Origin: Bhargavaea cecembensis DSE10
Lineage (GTDB): Bacteria; Bacillota; Bacilli; Bacillales_A; Planococcaceae
DNA length: 64,000 nucleotides
Assembly: GCF_000348905.1 (NCBI RefSeq)
Contig: NZ_AOFT01000007.1
Coordinates: 118,793 to 182,792, forward strand
Direction: 5' to 3'
The translations under genes were made by a program, and so were the position numbers. Positions 33,741 through 41,924 of this stretch are shown here, in pieces; position 1 is the stretch's first letter; each line of letters begins with the position of its first letter. Below the pieces are notes generated by a model, which worked only from the letters and a program-made list of their open reading frames with translations, had not been told where the DNA came from and ran no database searches.

Positions 33741-34646
33741 ATGGCAGAAACGTTGGCGTGCAATGATGTAATTTATGCGTTCGATAAAACCCATGAACCT
33801 GTAAAACGGGTGGCATCCGGGACGACGATTGAAATTGAAACCTATGACTGCTTTGAAAACCAGGTCCAGTCGGCCGAGACGAAGATCGGCGGCATCGACT
33901 GGAACCGGATCAATCCCGCGACCGGACCGATCTTTGTGGAAGGCGCACAGCCGGGCGATGTGCTGAAAGTGCGGATCGAGAAGCTCGAGATCGGTAGCCA
34001 GGGCGTCATGGCGACAGGCCCTGACCTTGGCGTGCTGGGCCACCGCCAGGAAGAAATGGCGTCCAAGATCATCCCCATCGAGGGCGATTATGCCGTCTTT
34101 GACGACAAGCTGAAGATTCCGCTCAACAAGATGATCGGTGTCATCGGCGTCGCTCCTGAAGGCGAACCCGTGCCGTGCGGGACGCCCGGTGCGCACGGCG
34201 GCAACATGGACACGACACTGATCACAGAGGGCGCCACGCTCTACTTCCCGGTATTCGCGGAAGGCGCACTGTTTGCACTCGGGGATTTCCATGCGGCGAT
34301 GGGCGACGGGGAAATCGGTGTCTCCGGCATTGAGGTGCCGGGCAAAGCCACGGTCACGCTTGAAGTCGTGAAGGAAGGCGCCCTCCGTCACCCGCTCCTC
34401 GAGAACAAAGACGGCATCGCGTTCCTCGTCTCGAAACCGACACTCGATGAGGCGGCAAAAGCGGCCGTGGAAGAGATGGCGGACTTCCTCCTTCCGAGGA
34501 CGGAACTGGATCTCTCAGACCTGGCCATGATGATGAGCGCGGCCGGACAGTCGCAGATCAGCCAGATTGTCGACCCGCTCATGACCGCACGCTTCTTTAT
34601 ACCGAAATATGTGCTGGATGCATACAGCGTCACCCTGTTCGAATAA
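33741..34646 (+). CDS. Acetamidase/formamidase family protein
   Basis: 301 residues beginning MAETLACNDVIYAFDKTHEPVKRVASG, the standard FmdA/AmdA-type opening. NRINPATGPIFVEGAQPGDVLKVRIEKLE and CGTPGAHGGNMDTTLITEGATLYFPVFAEGALFALGDFHAAMGDGE are the family's core, including metal-liganding Asp/His residues. It should hydrolyse formamide or short amides to ammonia and acid. ATG 33741 with AAGGGGG eight bases upstream is the natural start. Confidence 0.88.
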   Translation: MAETLACNDVIYAFDKTHEPVKRVASGTTIEIETYDCFENQVQSAETKIGGIDWNRINPATGPIFVEGAQPGDVLKVRIEKLEIGSQGVMATGPDLGVLGHRQEEMASKIIPIEGDYAVFDDKLKIPLNKMIGVIGVAPEGEPVPCGTPGAHGGNMDTTLITEGATLYFPVFAEGALFALGDFHAAMGDGEIGVSGIEVPGKATVTLEVVKEGALRHPLLENKDGIAFLVSKPTLDEAAKAAVEEMADFLLPRTELDLSDLAMMMSAAGQSQISQIVDPLMTARFFIPKYVLDAYSVTLFE

Positions 34647-34654
34647 AATGGGAC

Positions 34655-34682
34655 AAGCCGGTTTCCGATGGGAAGCCGGCTT
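34655..34682 (+). terminator. Terminator after the acetamidase/formamidase-family gene
   Basis: Stem AAGCCGG / CCGGCTT with partial extension through TTTCC / GGGAA, followed by TTGCTT. Confidence 0.75.
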
Positions 34683-34722
34683 TTGCTTATTGAAAAGAGC
34701 ATGTTCCTCAGTCCTTCATTCC

Positions 34723-34770
34723 AAAAACCCGGCAGCCTGGCCGCATGAGCGGAGGGACTGCCGGGTTTTT
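34723..34770 (-). terminator. Terminator of the PadR/HAAS operon
   Basis: Stem AAAAACCCGGCAG / CTGCCGGGTTTTT with a 22-base loop, adjacent to the stop at 34770; T-run present on both strands. Confidence 0.8.
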
Positions 34771-35528
34771 TATGCATGATCGACTTTGCGCTTTTCGTAA
34801 AACAGGTGTGCTGCGATGACCAAGGCGACGGCGATGTACGGGATGAAGGCCGATGCCACCATCTTGGCTTCCTCCTGGAGCGGCATGGAAAGAATCAGCC
34901 ACTCCGGCAGGAAAAGTGCAACCGGAATCGTAATGAGGAACCATGAGCCCATCATCACTGCAGCCGCTGCAAACGCCGCAGCCGACAGCAGGATCACCGC
35001 CAGGTTTCCGGTACGGCCGGCCGTGTAGAACGGATCCAGAATGAAGGAGCTTACCAGAAGAACACCTATAAACAGGAGAACGGACAGCATCGACAGTCCG
35101 CCACCCGCGAAAAACAACTTTTTGTTGCTCCATTGTCCGGCGGCCATCTTGCGGAACATGGCACGATAAAGCACGATGACGACAGCTGCGACAACCGGAT
35201 AGCCGACCAGCTGCAGCAGATTCAGCGAAAACATTCCCCGGATGGCCGGGCCCATGGCGGCAAAAGCCGCAAAGGACAGCAGAAATGCAGGCACGTATTT
35301 AAGCCACCCGGCATAATCGTTGTCCATCTCCTGTTCCAGCGATTCAAGGTATTCCTTCGGCGATCCTCCTGTGATCCGGTCCACACTTTCCCCGCGGCGC
35401 TCAAGCTCTGCCAGATGGTCCTCCAGCTCCTCGGCTACTTCATCGATCTCCCGTTCGTTCTTGCCCGACGTCATCAGGTACATCCGGACGTTCGCGATAA
35501 ACTCTTCACTTCTCTTCGACAGCTTCAT
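34770..35528 (-). CDS. HAAS-domain (DUF1700/DUF1048-like) membrane protein
   Basis: 252 residues. The N-terminal soluble helical domain (SEEFIANVRMYLMTSGKNEREIDEVAEELEDHLAELERRGESVDRITGGSPKEYLESLEQEM) is the adaptor typically encoded next to PadR regulators. Six membrane segments follow. The gene overlaps the PadR gene by 23 bases. The family is thought to relay or sense envelope or transport status; mechanism unknown. Confidence 0.8.
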   Translation of the reverse strand: MKLSKRSEEFIANVRMYLMTSGKNEREIDEVAEELEDHLAELERRGESVDRITGGSPKEYLESLEQEMDNDYAGWLKYVPAFLLSFAAFAAMGPAIRGMFSLNLLQLVGYPVVAAVVIVLYRAMFRKMAAGQWSNKKLFFAGGGLSMLSVLLFIGVLLVSSFILDPFYTAGRTGNLAVILLSAAAFAAAAVMMGSWFLITIPVALFLPEWLILSMPLQEEAKMVASAFIPYIAVALVIAAHLFYEKRKVDHA

Positions 35529-35853
35529 CTTTTCCGCTCCCCTCCAGCAGATTCCCGACGGCCCCCGCCATCACATTCCAGCGTTCTCTGAAAGCTTCCA
35601 GCTCTCCTTCGCCGGCCTGGGTCAGCTTGTAATACTTGCGCTTCGGCCCGTTTGGCGACGGTCTCATCACCGTCATGACCAGCCCTTCCTTCTGCATCCG
35701 GAGAAGCACCGGATAAATGCTTCCCTCGCTCACCATCGTCAGCCCGTATTCCCCCAATTTCTCGACCATCTCATAACCGTACGTCTCACCCCTGCCAATG
35801 ATGGCCATAAGGCACCCTTCCAGCACCCCCTTCAGCATCTGGCTTGTCGTCAT
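35506..35853 (-). CDS. PadR-family transcriptional regulator
   Basis: 115 residues starting MTTSQMLKGVLEGCLMAIIGRGETYGYEMVEKLGEYGL. The winged helix continues with SEGSIYPVLLRMQKEGLV and KRKYYKLTQAGEGEL, the PadR signature. Start 35853 is supported by GGAGGAGATCGGA. It probably represses its own operon with the membrane partner downstream. Confidence 0.9.
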   Translation of the reverse strand: MTTSQMLKGVLEGCLMAIIGRGETYGYEMVEKLGEYGLTMVSEGSIYPVLLRMQKEGLVMTVMRPSPNGPKRKYYKLTQAGEGELEAFRERWNVMAGAVGNLLEGSGKDEAVEEK

Positions 35854-35966
35854 TCCGATCTCCTCCAGTATCTTGCTAAACCAACTACCACTATCTTGTT
35901 TATCATGGTAGCGGCCGGGAACCTCCACGTCAACTATCTTGTAAAACAAAATACCGGAGCAAGAAA

Positions 35967-35992
35967 AACCGCCCGGCAAATGGCCGGACGGC
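35967..35992 (-). terminator. Terminator of the M28 peptidase gene
   Basis: Imperfect stem CCGTCCGGC / GCCGGGCGG, followed on the minus strand by TTTTTC. Confidence 0.7.
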
Positions 35993-36004
35993 TGATTCAG
36001 CTGT

Positions 36005-37351
36005 TCAGTTTTTGCGGATGACCGAGTAAAGCGCGGACCCGACAAGGTCGCCCGCTTCCTTGAGGCGTTCCTTGCTGACATGCTCGATCGTGTCTTGCGG
36101 TGTGTGGTAATACGGCTCAAGTGCCGCCGTACCCGGTTCGCGGCGGATAAAGTTCACCGCCGGGATGCCCGCCTCATGGAAATTCACATGGTCCGAAGCG
36201 CCGCGCTGATAAAGGATCAGCTCGGACGGCGTGCCGATCCTGTCCTGGGCGGCAAGTGCCGCCTCGGTGACGGCGTTCGGCTGTCCGTCCAGCGTGTTCA
36301 TGAAGATGGCTGTCGCATTTTCCCATGCAGTTCCGACCATGTCCATGTTGAAGTTTCCGATACTGCGGGACACTTCATCTTCGGTCAGCGTCGAAACGTA
36401 ATGGGCGGAACCGACCAGGCCGATCTCTTCCGCCCCGACAAAGGCGAAGCGCACTTCCTTGTCGATCGGGTAGCTTTTCAGCACCCGTGCAATTTCAAGC
36501 GCGGTCGCCGTTCCGGTCGCATTGTCACTCGCACCCGGCGCCAGCGGCACGCTGTCGAAGTGAGCCGACACGTGGACGATGTCCGGATTGCTGACATGCT
36601 TCGGCGCACGTGTGGCAATAATATTCTGTGAAGTCTGCCCGGTAATGGCATCCACTTTCAGGGTGACCGTTCCGCCCGTTGACACAACGTCTTCAAGAAG
36701 CGCTTCTCCGGACACCTTCTTGATGCCGGCAACCGGAAGCGGCGCATCCTCACCGATGCTCATGTTCGGCGGACCGGACGCTTCGCTGTTGTCATAGATG
36801 ATGACTCCGACAGCACCAGCCGCTGCGGCATTGTCGATCTTCTCACGGAACGCGAATCCGCCACGGCTGATCAGTGCGATCTTCCCTTCCGCCTCAGCTG
36901 TGAATTCGGCAGGCGAGCCAAGGCCGGCATCATAAAGCGGCGCTGTCAGCCCTTCCTCCGGTGTCTCTGCGGAGCCGGAAGGGAAGGAAGCCTCCACTTC
37001 GTCCCCGTTTGACGTAGCCAGGTGACCGGTCATCGTGTCCGGGATGCTGAATTCCTGGACCTCGACCTCATATCCGTACGACTCAAGCCGCTCGCGGATC
37101 AGAGCAGCGGCTTCCCGCTCCTCCGCGGTTCCTGCAACCCGCGGCCCGATTGTTTCACTCAAATGATGCACGTCCGCATATATGCGATCCGCATCGATCC
37201 TCGAAATTACCTTTTGGTCAAATGCTGCGGGATTTCCAGGCTTCGCCGCCTCTGCGGTGACCTGCCCTCCGAAGTCGGCCGGCATCATCACCACACCCGA
37301 GAGCATTAGTGCCGCCGACAGCGTCAGCCCCGCAAATCTGCTTTTCTTCAT
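36005..37351 (-). CDS. Secreted M28 aminopeptidase with PA domain
   Basis: About 448 residues with a signal peptide (MKKSRFAGLTLSAALMLSGVVMMPADFGGQVTAEA). The PA insert is visible at GKIALISRGGFAFREKIDNAAAAGAVGVIIYDN. The M28 catalytic region has VHVSAHFDSVPLAPGASDNATGTA (zinc ligands His and Asp), FAFVGAEEIGLVGSAHYV (Glu base, Glu ligand), DMVGT and PYYHTPQDT (His ligand). Length and layout match B. subtilis YwaD. It removes N-terminal amino acids from peptides outside the cell and feeds peptide uptake. Confidence 0.88.
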   Translation of the reverse strand: MKKSRFAGLTLSAALMLSGVVMMPADFGGQVTAEAAKPGNPAAFDQKVISRIDADRIYADVHHLSETIGPRVAGTAEEREAAALIRERLESYGYEVEVQEFSIPDTMTGHLATSNGDEVEASFPSGSAETPEEGLTAPLYDAGLGSPAEFTAEAEGKIALISRGGFAFREKIDNAAAAGAVGVIIYDNSEASGPPNMSIGEDAPLPVAGIKKVSGEALLEDVVSTGGTVTLKVDAITGQTSQNIIATRAPKHVSNPDIVHVSAHFDSVPLAPGASDNATGTATALEIARVLKSYPIDKEVRFAFVGAEEIGLVGSAHYVSTLTEDEVSRSIGNFNMDMVGTAWENATAIFMNTLDGQPNAVTEAALAAQDRIGTPSELILYQRGASDHVNFHEAGIPAVNFIRREPGTAALEPYYHTPQDTIEHVSKERLKEAGDLVGSALYSVIRKN

Positions 37352-37516
37352 CCATCCATTCCCCCTCTTCGGTTCTTGTTCCACCGGAGGGTTTCGTCCC
37401 CGACGACCGGACTTCCTTCAACCGAAATGAAAACGGTTACAAAATCACATGCGAATTTCGCCGGCAGGAGTCCGAAGCCCCAAAAACACCGGCGCCAAAG
37501 GTCCTATTGCTTATTA

Positions 37517-37738
37517 TTATCCCGGCTGCTTCTCCTGGCCATACACCGGGCGAACTGACAAAATCCTGTCAATTTTAAACGTGCGCCGCTCCTGCCTGAG
37601 GAAACAATACGCCGTCACGCTGTCCTGGCGGAGGCGCAGCAGGCGTACACGCCGTTTCGTAATGCTCCCATCTGATCCAATATAAATCATGTCGGCCAGC
37701 TGGTGCCGTTTCATGCATTTCATCAACAGTCCGTGCAT
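37517..37738 (-). CDS. Small conserved protein, WYL-like fold
   Basis: 73 residues from ATG 37738, with GGAGGGG six bases upstream. The sequence LADMIYIGSDGSITKRRVRLLRLRQDSVTAYCFLRQERRTFKIDRILSVRPV resembles the small SH3-like WYL-type module that appears alone in some Bacillales proteins. It may bind nucleic acid or a nucleotide ligand. Single gene, divergent from mscL. Confidence 0.65.
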   Translation of the reverse strand: MHGLLMKCMKRHQLADMIYIGSDGSITKRRVRLLRLRQDSVTAYCFLRQERRTFKIDRILSVRPVYGQEKQPG

Positions 37739-37950
37739 CCTGTCCCCTCCAATAAGAACGTTTGTTCCCATTATATGCGAACAGTCCGCGCAGCACAACC
37801 ATATTGTCTTTGGGTGTACAGGTATTTTCTACCGTGTCGAAAATTGGGGATTTTTGTGCGGTTAGCCCCTTCCATTCCTTATCCAGTTGGGCTACACTGG
37901 GGCGCGAGCCGCCTACACGCCGGTATTTTAACCCGTAAGGAATGAAAAAC

Positions 37951-38340
37951 ATGTGGAAAGATTTTAAGGAATTCGCGTTCAAGGGCAATGTTCTCGACCT
38001 GGCAGTCGCCGTCGTCATCGGCGCCGCCTTCGGCAAGATCGTCTCCTCCCTCGTTGAGAATATCATCACCCCGCTGATCGGCATTCTCGTCGGCGGCATT
38101 GACTTTACAGGATTGAAGTTGACCGTCGGCAAAGCGGAAGTCACCTACGGCATCTTCCTGCAGCACGTCTTCGACTTCCTGATCATCGCCTTCGCCATCT
38201 TCATGGTCCTGCGCCTCCTCACGAAGCTGAAACGTGAGAAGGAAGAAGAAGTGGTGGAAGAACCGGAAGAAGAACTCAACGTACAGGAAGAACTGCTGCG
38301 CGAGATCCGCGACCTGCTGAAGGAACAAAAGTCGAACTGA
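37951..38340 (+). CDS. mscL: Large-conductance mechanosensitive channel MscL
   Basis: 129 residues beginning [44 protein letters not shown], the canonical amphipathic helix plus TM1. TM2 lies in [18 protein letters not shown] and the charged helical bundle [29 protein letters not shown] closes the protein. It opens under osmotic down-shock. The upstream ATG at 37942 overlaps TAAGGA, so 37951 is preferred. Confidence 0.95.
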   Translation: MWKDFKEFAFKGNVLDLAVAVVIGAAFGKIVSSLVENIITPLIGILVGGIDFTGLKLTVGKAEVTYGIFLQHVFDFLIIAFAIFMVLRLLTKLKREKEEEVVEEPEEELNVQEELLREIRDLLKEQKSN

Positions 38341-38352
38341 ACAAACAAAAGA

Positions 38353-38393
38353 AACCCGCTCCCTTTACGGATTGTTTCCGTGGGGAGCGGGTT
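38353..38393 (+). terminator. Terminator after mscL
   Basis: Stem AACCCGCTCC / GGAGCGGGTT, followed by ATTTATTTA; also T-rich on the minus strand (TTTCTTTTG), thus possibly serving the peptide gene at 38413 too. Confidence 0.75.
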
Positions 38394-38412
38394 ATTTATT
38401 TACATTTAAAAG

Positions 38413-38523
38413 TTATCTAGTTACTATCTCGTATGGTAATTCAGTTAATGGCATTGCGCCACCCATGAACAGGCCAAATGCACATGCACCCATCACAAAT
38501 GTCATGAAGAGTTTTTTCTTCAT
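38413..38523 (-). CDS. PapR-like secreted signal propeptide (36 aa)
   Basis: The frame encodes 36 residues: basic start MKKKLF, a hydrophobic export core (FVMGACAFGLFMGG) and the tail LTELPYEIVTR. The layout is that of PapR propeptides, which are exported, cut outside and re-imported to activate PlcR. The ELPYE core resembles remembered PapR tails (ADLPFEF and the LPFEF, MPFEF, VPFEY, LPFEH types). Support for coding: GGAAGGATGG upstream, a -10 box TATACT 32 bases before the ATG, and a PlcR-box-type palindrome at 38583-38598. It is the last gene of the minus-strand set behind the split LanB genes, and a PlcR-like regulator is encoded at 41925. It carries few Ser/Thr/Cys residues (T8, C13, T27, T35), so a classical lanthipeptide precursor role is unlikely but not excluded. 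Confidence 0.7.
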   Translation of the reverse strand: MKKKLFMTFVMGACAFGLFMGGAMPLTELPYEIVTR

Positions 38524-38555
38524 TTTTCCATCCATCCTTCCGTGTGATTTAGTTC

Positions 38556-38598
38556 AGTATAGCATGAAAGATTCATTGTAAATATGCAATTATGCATA
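38556..38598 (-). promoter_or_regulatory. Promoter with PlcR-box-like operator before the PapR-like gene
   Basis: Reading the plus strand, 38583-38598 is TATGCAATTATGCATA, a full match to the PlcR-box consensus TATGNAN4TNCATA with 6-bp inverted arms TATGCA / TGCATA. The minus-strand -10 TATACT is at 38556-38561, with TTTACA at 38577-38582 as a 15-base-spaced -35. The box is centred about 42 bases before the predicted transcription start, the position expected for an activator contacting polymerase. It overlaps the stop codon of the elimination-domain gene. Confidence 0.7.
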
Positions 38599-39465
38599 TT
38601 TTGAATTTTTCTCAAGTGACTTATGTAGCAGTTTCGCGATGTATGCCTCTTCCTCATGGCTTATGCCAAGCCGATTGTTCGTGTCATGGAGATAGTGGAA
38701 CAGAAACTCCTCAAAAGGGGGTGACGGAATCAGCTGGTCCTCTACCTGATGACGGACAGACGCCAGTTCTTCAATGAACGGACGGATCGTCCGGAGAAGG
38801 TGAACGTTATTAAGCGACCGCGTCCACTGGCTGCGGAATTCCCGCTCGTTCATAGCCACAGCACGATCCAGGCTTTCCGAAAGGTCGGGATCAAGAGAAG
38901 TCTGGATGCAATGAGCCGCATACTTCTCCAGGAACCGGACTGCTGCATCGGTACTGCAAAGTCCCGAACGGATCGCCTGATGCATCATGAGCGTAACCGC
39001 CGCGGCGCGGTCTGTTCCTCCCAGGAGTTCATTTTCGATGATAAAGAATGCAAGGTCAGTCGACCGCTTTAAAAGCAGATCCGGCCAAACAATGCCTGCG
39101 GCCGGATTTTCACCGAAGACCGGCTCCCGCTTATATGGCCGGACTGCAGGCTGCTGCTCGGCCGGATTTTCGGACGGCAGCTGCCTTCTCCTGAGTCTCG
39201 GCCTTTCATCCTCCATCGCGTGGAGCAGCTGATTGCAGTCATGCCGGATCCGGAACCGCAGGCGCTCCGCCTCCTCATCGGCCAGACGGAATCCTGCCAT
39301 GATGTGATGTCCATGATGATCTTCTCGGCGAAGATAATAGTAGTAATGGACCTCGCCCGTCAAATCGGAAGCCAGCGGCATCACAATCTGATGGACGACT
39401 TCGTCCAGCTGATATTCGTATTTAGGATAGAACCTGTATGTGTGCCATTCTTTTTCTCGCTGCAT
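38590..39465 (-). CDS. Thiopeptide-type/SpaB C-terminal domain protein (LanB elimination domain)
   Basis: About 291 residues beginning MQREKEWHTYRFYPKYEYQLDEVVHQIVMPLASDL, which matches the SpaB_C / 'thiopeptide-type bacteriocin biosynthesis' domain. In full-length class I LanB enzymes this domain eliminates glutamate from glutamylated Ser/Thr to form dehydroamino acids. Typical parts are HYYYYLRREDHHGHHIMAGFRLADEEAERLRFRI near the N-terminus and AVTLMMHQAIRSGL in the middle. Here it is a stand-alone protein starting 13 bases after the glutamylation-domain gene; ATG 39465 has GGAGG six bases upstream. Such splitting is known for thiopeptide enzymes. Confidence 0.75.
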   Translation of the reverse strand: MQREKEWHTYRFYPKYEYQLDEVVHQIVMPLASDLTGEVHYYYYLRREDHHGHHIMAGFRLADEEAERLRFRIRHDCNQLLHAMEDERPRLRRRQLPSENPAEQQPAVRPYKREPVFGENPAAGIVWPDLLLKRSTDLAFFIIENELLGGTDRAAAVTLMMHQAIRSGLCSTDAAVRFLEKYAAHCIQTSLDPDLSESLDRAVAMNEREFRSQWTRSLNNVHLLRTIRPFIEELASVRHQVEDQLIPSPPFEEFLFHYLHDTNNRLGISHEEEAYIAKLLHKSLEKNSKYA

Positions 39466-39478
39466 GTTCATCCTCCAT

Positions 39479-41785
39479 TCAAACCCACTTTACAGCTACC
39501 TTGAACTCTGTGACGCAAGGCTGGCCCGAGCGCCCGATGGCATGTGCACCGCGCTCCGGAAACACCTCGGTCAAAATCAGCATATCGCCCTCTGCAAGGG
39601 ACCCGGCAAACCTCCCGATCAGCCGCGGACTGCCAAAGTGAATATACCGTTCTTCATTGCCGCTGCAGGCAGCCGTCGGGAATTTCGAATCGACAACTGC
39701 AAACATGGCTTCTTGCGGTATCCCTTTTCGTACCCGCCAGTCATGGAGACGGAGATAATAGTCTGATTCAGGCTCCCCGACTTCCTGCAGCGGCACGTCG
39801 CCGGTTGAAATACGCCATTCCGCAGGTGAGGTAACCACACGTCCTTCTGTCTGCCGTGGCGAATACCCGGGCCTCATCCTGCCGCTCCGGCCGTCCTTAA
39901 GATACACCCAAGGATGGACCAGCTTCAGGAAAAGCCGGATGCGATCCGGCAGTTGGTGAACCGGAATTTTACCGGTATAAACAGGTGCAACCGGGATCCC
40001 CTCAGGACCGAGGATGACTAAAGTATCCGATTCCGGATCATGTGCAATTTTAAGATCAGACACCGTCAGGAACTTACCGCCTCTTCCTGCGAACTGACGG
40101 TCGGTCGGCCATAGGAGCTGCCGGCCACTAAAGTTCTTGGTCTTACCAGTCCAATCGGACCCGTAAGAAAACCAGAGGGGTTCTGCGTCCGGCAGCAACT
40201 CCCGGATCCACTGTTCTTCTTCAGGCACGTCTCCGCCCTGTCTGCACTCGGCAAGGATTTGGTAGTCGCCCCGCTTCATCGCCTGCTCGGAACGGGCAGC
40301 CACCCGGAAGGAAAGCGTGCCGTGCGGAACCATCTCGGATAGGCCGGTCGGTTTCCGCATTCCTGCACCGGAAACAGCCAGTTTGGCGTCAGCCTCTACG
40401 ATTTTCACTTCCTCTGCCGCATCCAGCCGTGACGCACAATGAGTGAGGAATCCAAGGACATCGTTGCACTCGGCTCCGCGGCCATACAGTTCAATAAACC
40501 ACCCGGCTACCGTATCCGCTATGCTAGACCGGACAATGGTGATGCCGGGTTTCTGTACATAGGCCTCCAGGTCTTCGCGGACAGATTCAGGTAGACCGAT
40601 CGTTTTTTCATTGCAGAACTGATGCTCTGAGAACCAATCACCCTCCGCCAACCGTCCTGTAAGTCGTACCGGCAAGACCCGGTGAATCCTTTCAACGGAG
40701 CGGGCAGCCCTTTCGCGAAGTGCCGGCAAAGCAGCGGGGATGCAGCTTTCCATCTGATCAAGCAGCACTTCGAGGAATAGTAAACTTTTGCGCAGCCTTC
40801 TCGCTCTAGGAGAATCGATTCTTGCAACCAGCGACGCGAGTCCTTGGAGCGGGCATAGTTCAGCCTGTTTTTCCGGCAAAACCGGTACCAGGATCTCTTT
40901 TGACAGCAATTCCTGAAACTTAGCCTTCCCGCCGGCACCCTGCAGTGATCGAATCCAGTCTTTCTTTTTTCTGGCGACGCCTTTTTTCAAATGGCCTGCG
41001 GCCTGACCGTCGTCAATGGGATAAATATACTCATGAACAGTTGGTGTACCGCCGACTTCAATGCCATCGGCGACCAGCAATCCGTCTTTTCCATTCTGAA
41101 TGACCAGCCCGTCGTTCACTTTGAATGTAAAGCCTTCGTTTAGCCGGTCATCGTATGCCATTGCATCTGTCCAACGGGAAACAAGCGACTGCCGGATGCG
41201 TACCTGGGGAAGAACCTCTGCTAGTTCTTCAGTTTCGGACTGTTCCCCCAGGCGGAAGCGGACCTCTGTCGTACCCGACTCTCCGTTTTCCACGGTGGAC
41301 TGGAGCAGATGCCCCAGGAGAGCTTCTGAAGTTTCTTCCCGCATTCCCGTATCGGTGTTAAGCAACTGTGGGTACTTCAAAGCAACTTTCCGTTGAAGAG
41401 CGGGAATTCTTGTCATGCCGAATAACTTGGCATCTGCCTGTTCCTTGCCCATCCGGTAGATCAGCTTGAACCGCTCCAGGGCATCATCCATTTCCGTTTT
41501 CCTCTTGACCCAAAGTTGGATTGTCTCCCAATCACTGTCGCTCAGTTCGGGAATTTTCCGCTCCAGTTCTTCAACAGTCTGCATTCCGGCTCGGCGAAGG
41601 ACCTCTTCAGCGGAATTCCACGCTTCTGAAACTGCGGACCTATAGCTTGAAAGCCGCTGAACCAGATTCATCGAAGAGGACAGGACGAGGGAATCGATAA
41701 CTGAAGCCGGCAGATCATGCACCTGCGCAATGGCAACTTCTGATAAGCGGACGGAAGTTTTGGTTTGGTTCAGTTTCAGGTTCAT
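39479..41785 (-). CDS. Lantibiotic dehydratase N-terminal (glutamylation) protein, split LanB
   Basis: 768 residues without membrane segments, about the size of the tRNA-dependent glutamylation part of LanB/NisB. Recognised elements include the N-terminal RLSEVAIAQVHDLPASVIDSLVLSSSMNLVQRLSSYRSAVSEAW, the central FLEVLLDQMESCIPAALPALRERAARS, and the C-terminal IHFGSPRLIGRFAGSLAEGDMLILTEVFPERGAHAIG. With the following gene the pair would equal one full dehydratase of about 1060 residues. The family uses glutamyl-tRNA to activate Ser/Thr of a leader-bearing precursor. No LanC cyclase, no exporter and no obvious Ser/Thr/Cys-rich precursor is encoded nearby. AAAGGATTGAGGAAGC precedes the ATG. Confidence 0.75.
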   Translation of the reverse strand: MNLKLNQTKTSVRLSEVAIAQVHDLPASVIDSLVLSSSMNLVQRLSSYRSAVSEAWNSAEEVLRRAGMQTVEELERKIPELSDSDWETIQLWVKRKTEMDDALERFKLIYRMGKEQADAKLFGMTRIPALQRKVALKYPQLLNTDTGMREETSEALLGHLLQSTVENGESGTTEVRFRLGEQSETEELAEVLPQVRIRQSLVSRWTDAMAYDDRLNEGFTFKVNDGLVIQNGKDGLLVADGIEVGGTPTVHEYIYPIDDGQAAGHLKKGVARKKKDWIRSLQGAGGKAKFQELLSKEILVPVLPEKQAELCPLQGLASLVARIDSPRARRLRKSLLFLEVLLDQMESCIPAALPALRERAARSVERIHRVLPVRLTGRLAEGDWFSEHQFCNEKTIGLPESVREDLEAYVQKPGITIVRSSIADTVAGWFIELYGRGAECNDVLGFLTHCASRLDAAEEVKIVEADAKLAVSGAGMRKPTGLSEMVPHGTLSFRVAARSEQAMKRGDYQILAECRQGGDVPEEEQWIRELLPDAEPLWFSYGSDWTGKTKNFSGRQLLWPTDRQFAGRGGKFLTVSDLKIAHDPESDTLVILGPEGIPVAPVYTGKIPVHQLPDRIRLFLKLVHPWVYLKDGRSGRMRPGYSPRQTEGRVVTSPAEWRISTGDVPLQEVGEPESDYYLRLHDWRVRKGIPQEAMFAVVDSKFPTAACSGNEERYIHFGSPRLIGRFAGSLAEGDMLILTEVFPERGAHAIGRSGQPCVTEFKVAVKWV

Positions 41786-41924
41786 GCTTCCTCAATCCTT
41801 TCTTCGTGGCTTGGACAGCAAACATATTTTCGTACAATGTTGACAAACTGCGGAAATTTTCCGTTACTATAGAGATAGGACAGCCGGTATCCGACTGGAC
41901 CATTTGCCAAAAGGGTGATGGAAT
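41786..41924. promoter_or_regulatory. Divergent promoter region of regulator and split-LanB genes
   Basis: On the plus strand TTGACA (41840-41845) and TACTAT (41865-41870), spaced 19, are the best promoter for the regulator. The spacer holds the 13-bp palindrome CGGAAATTTTCCG (41851-41863). On the minus strand TTGTCA and TATGTT, 14 apart, are a weak candidate for the LanB operon. No sequence matching the full PlcR box was found in this gap. Confidence 0.5.
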
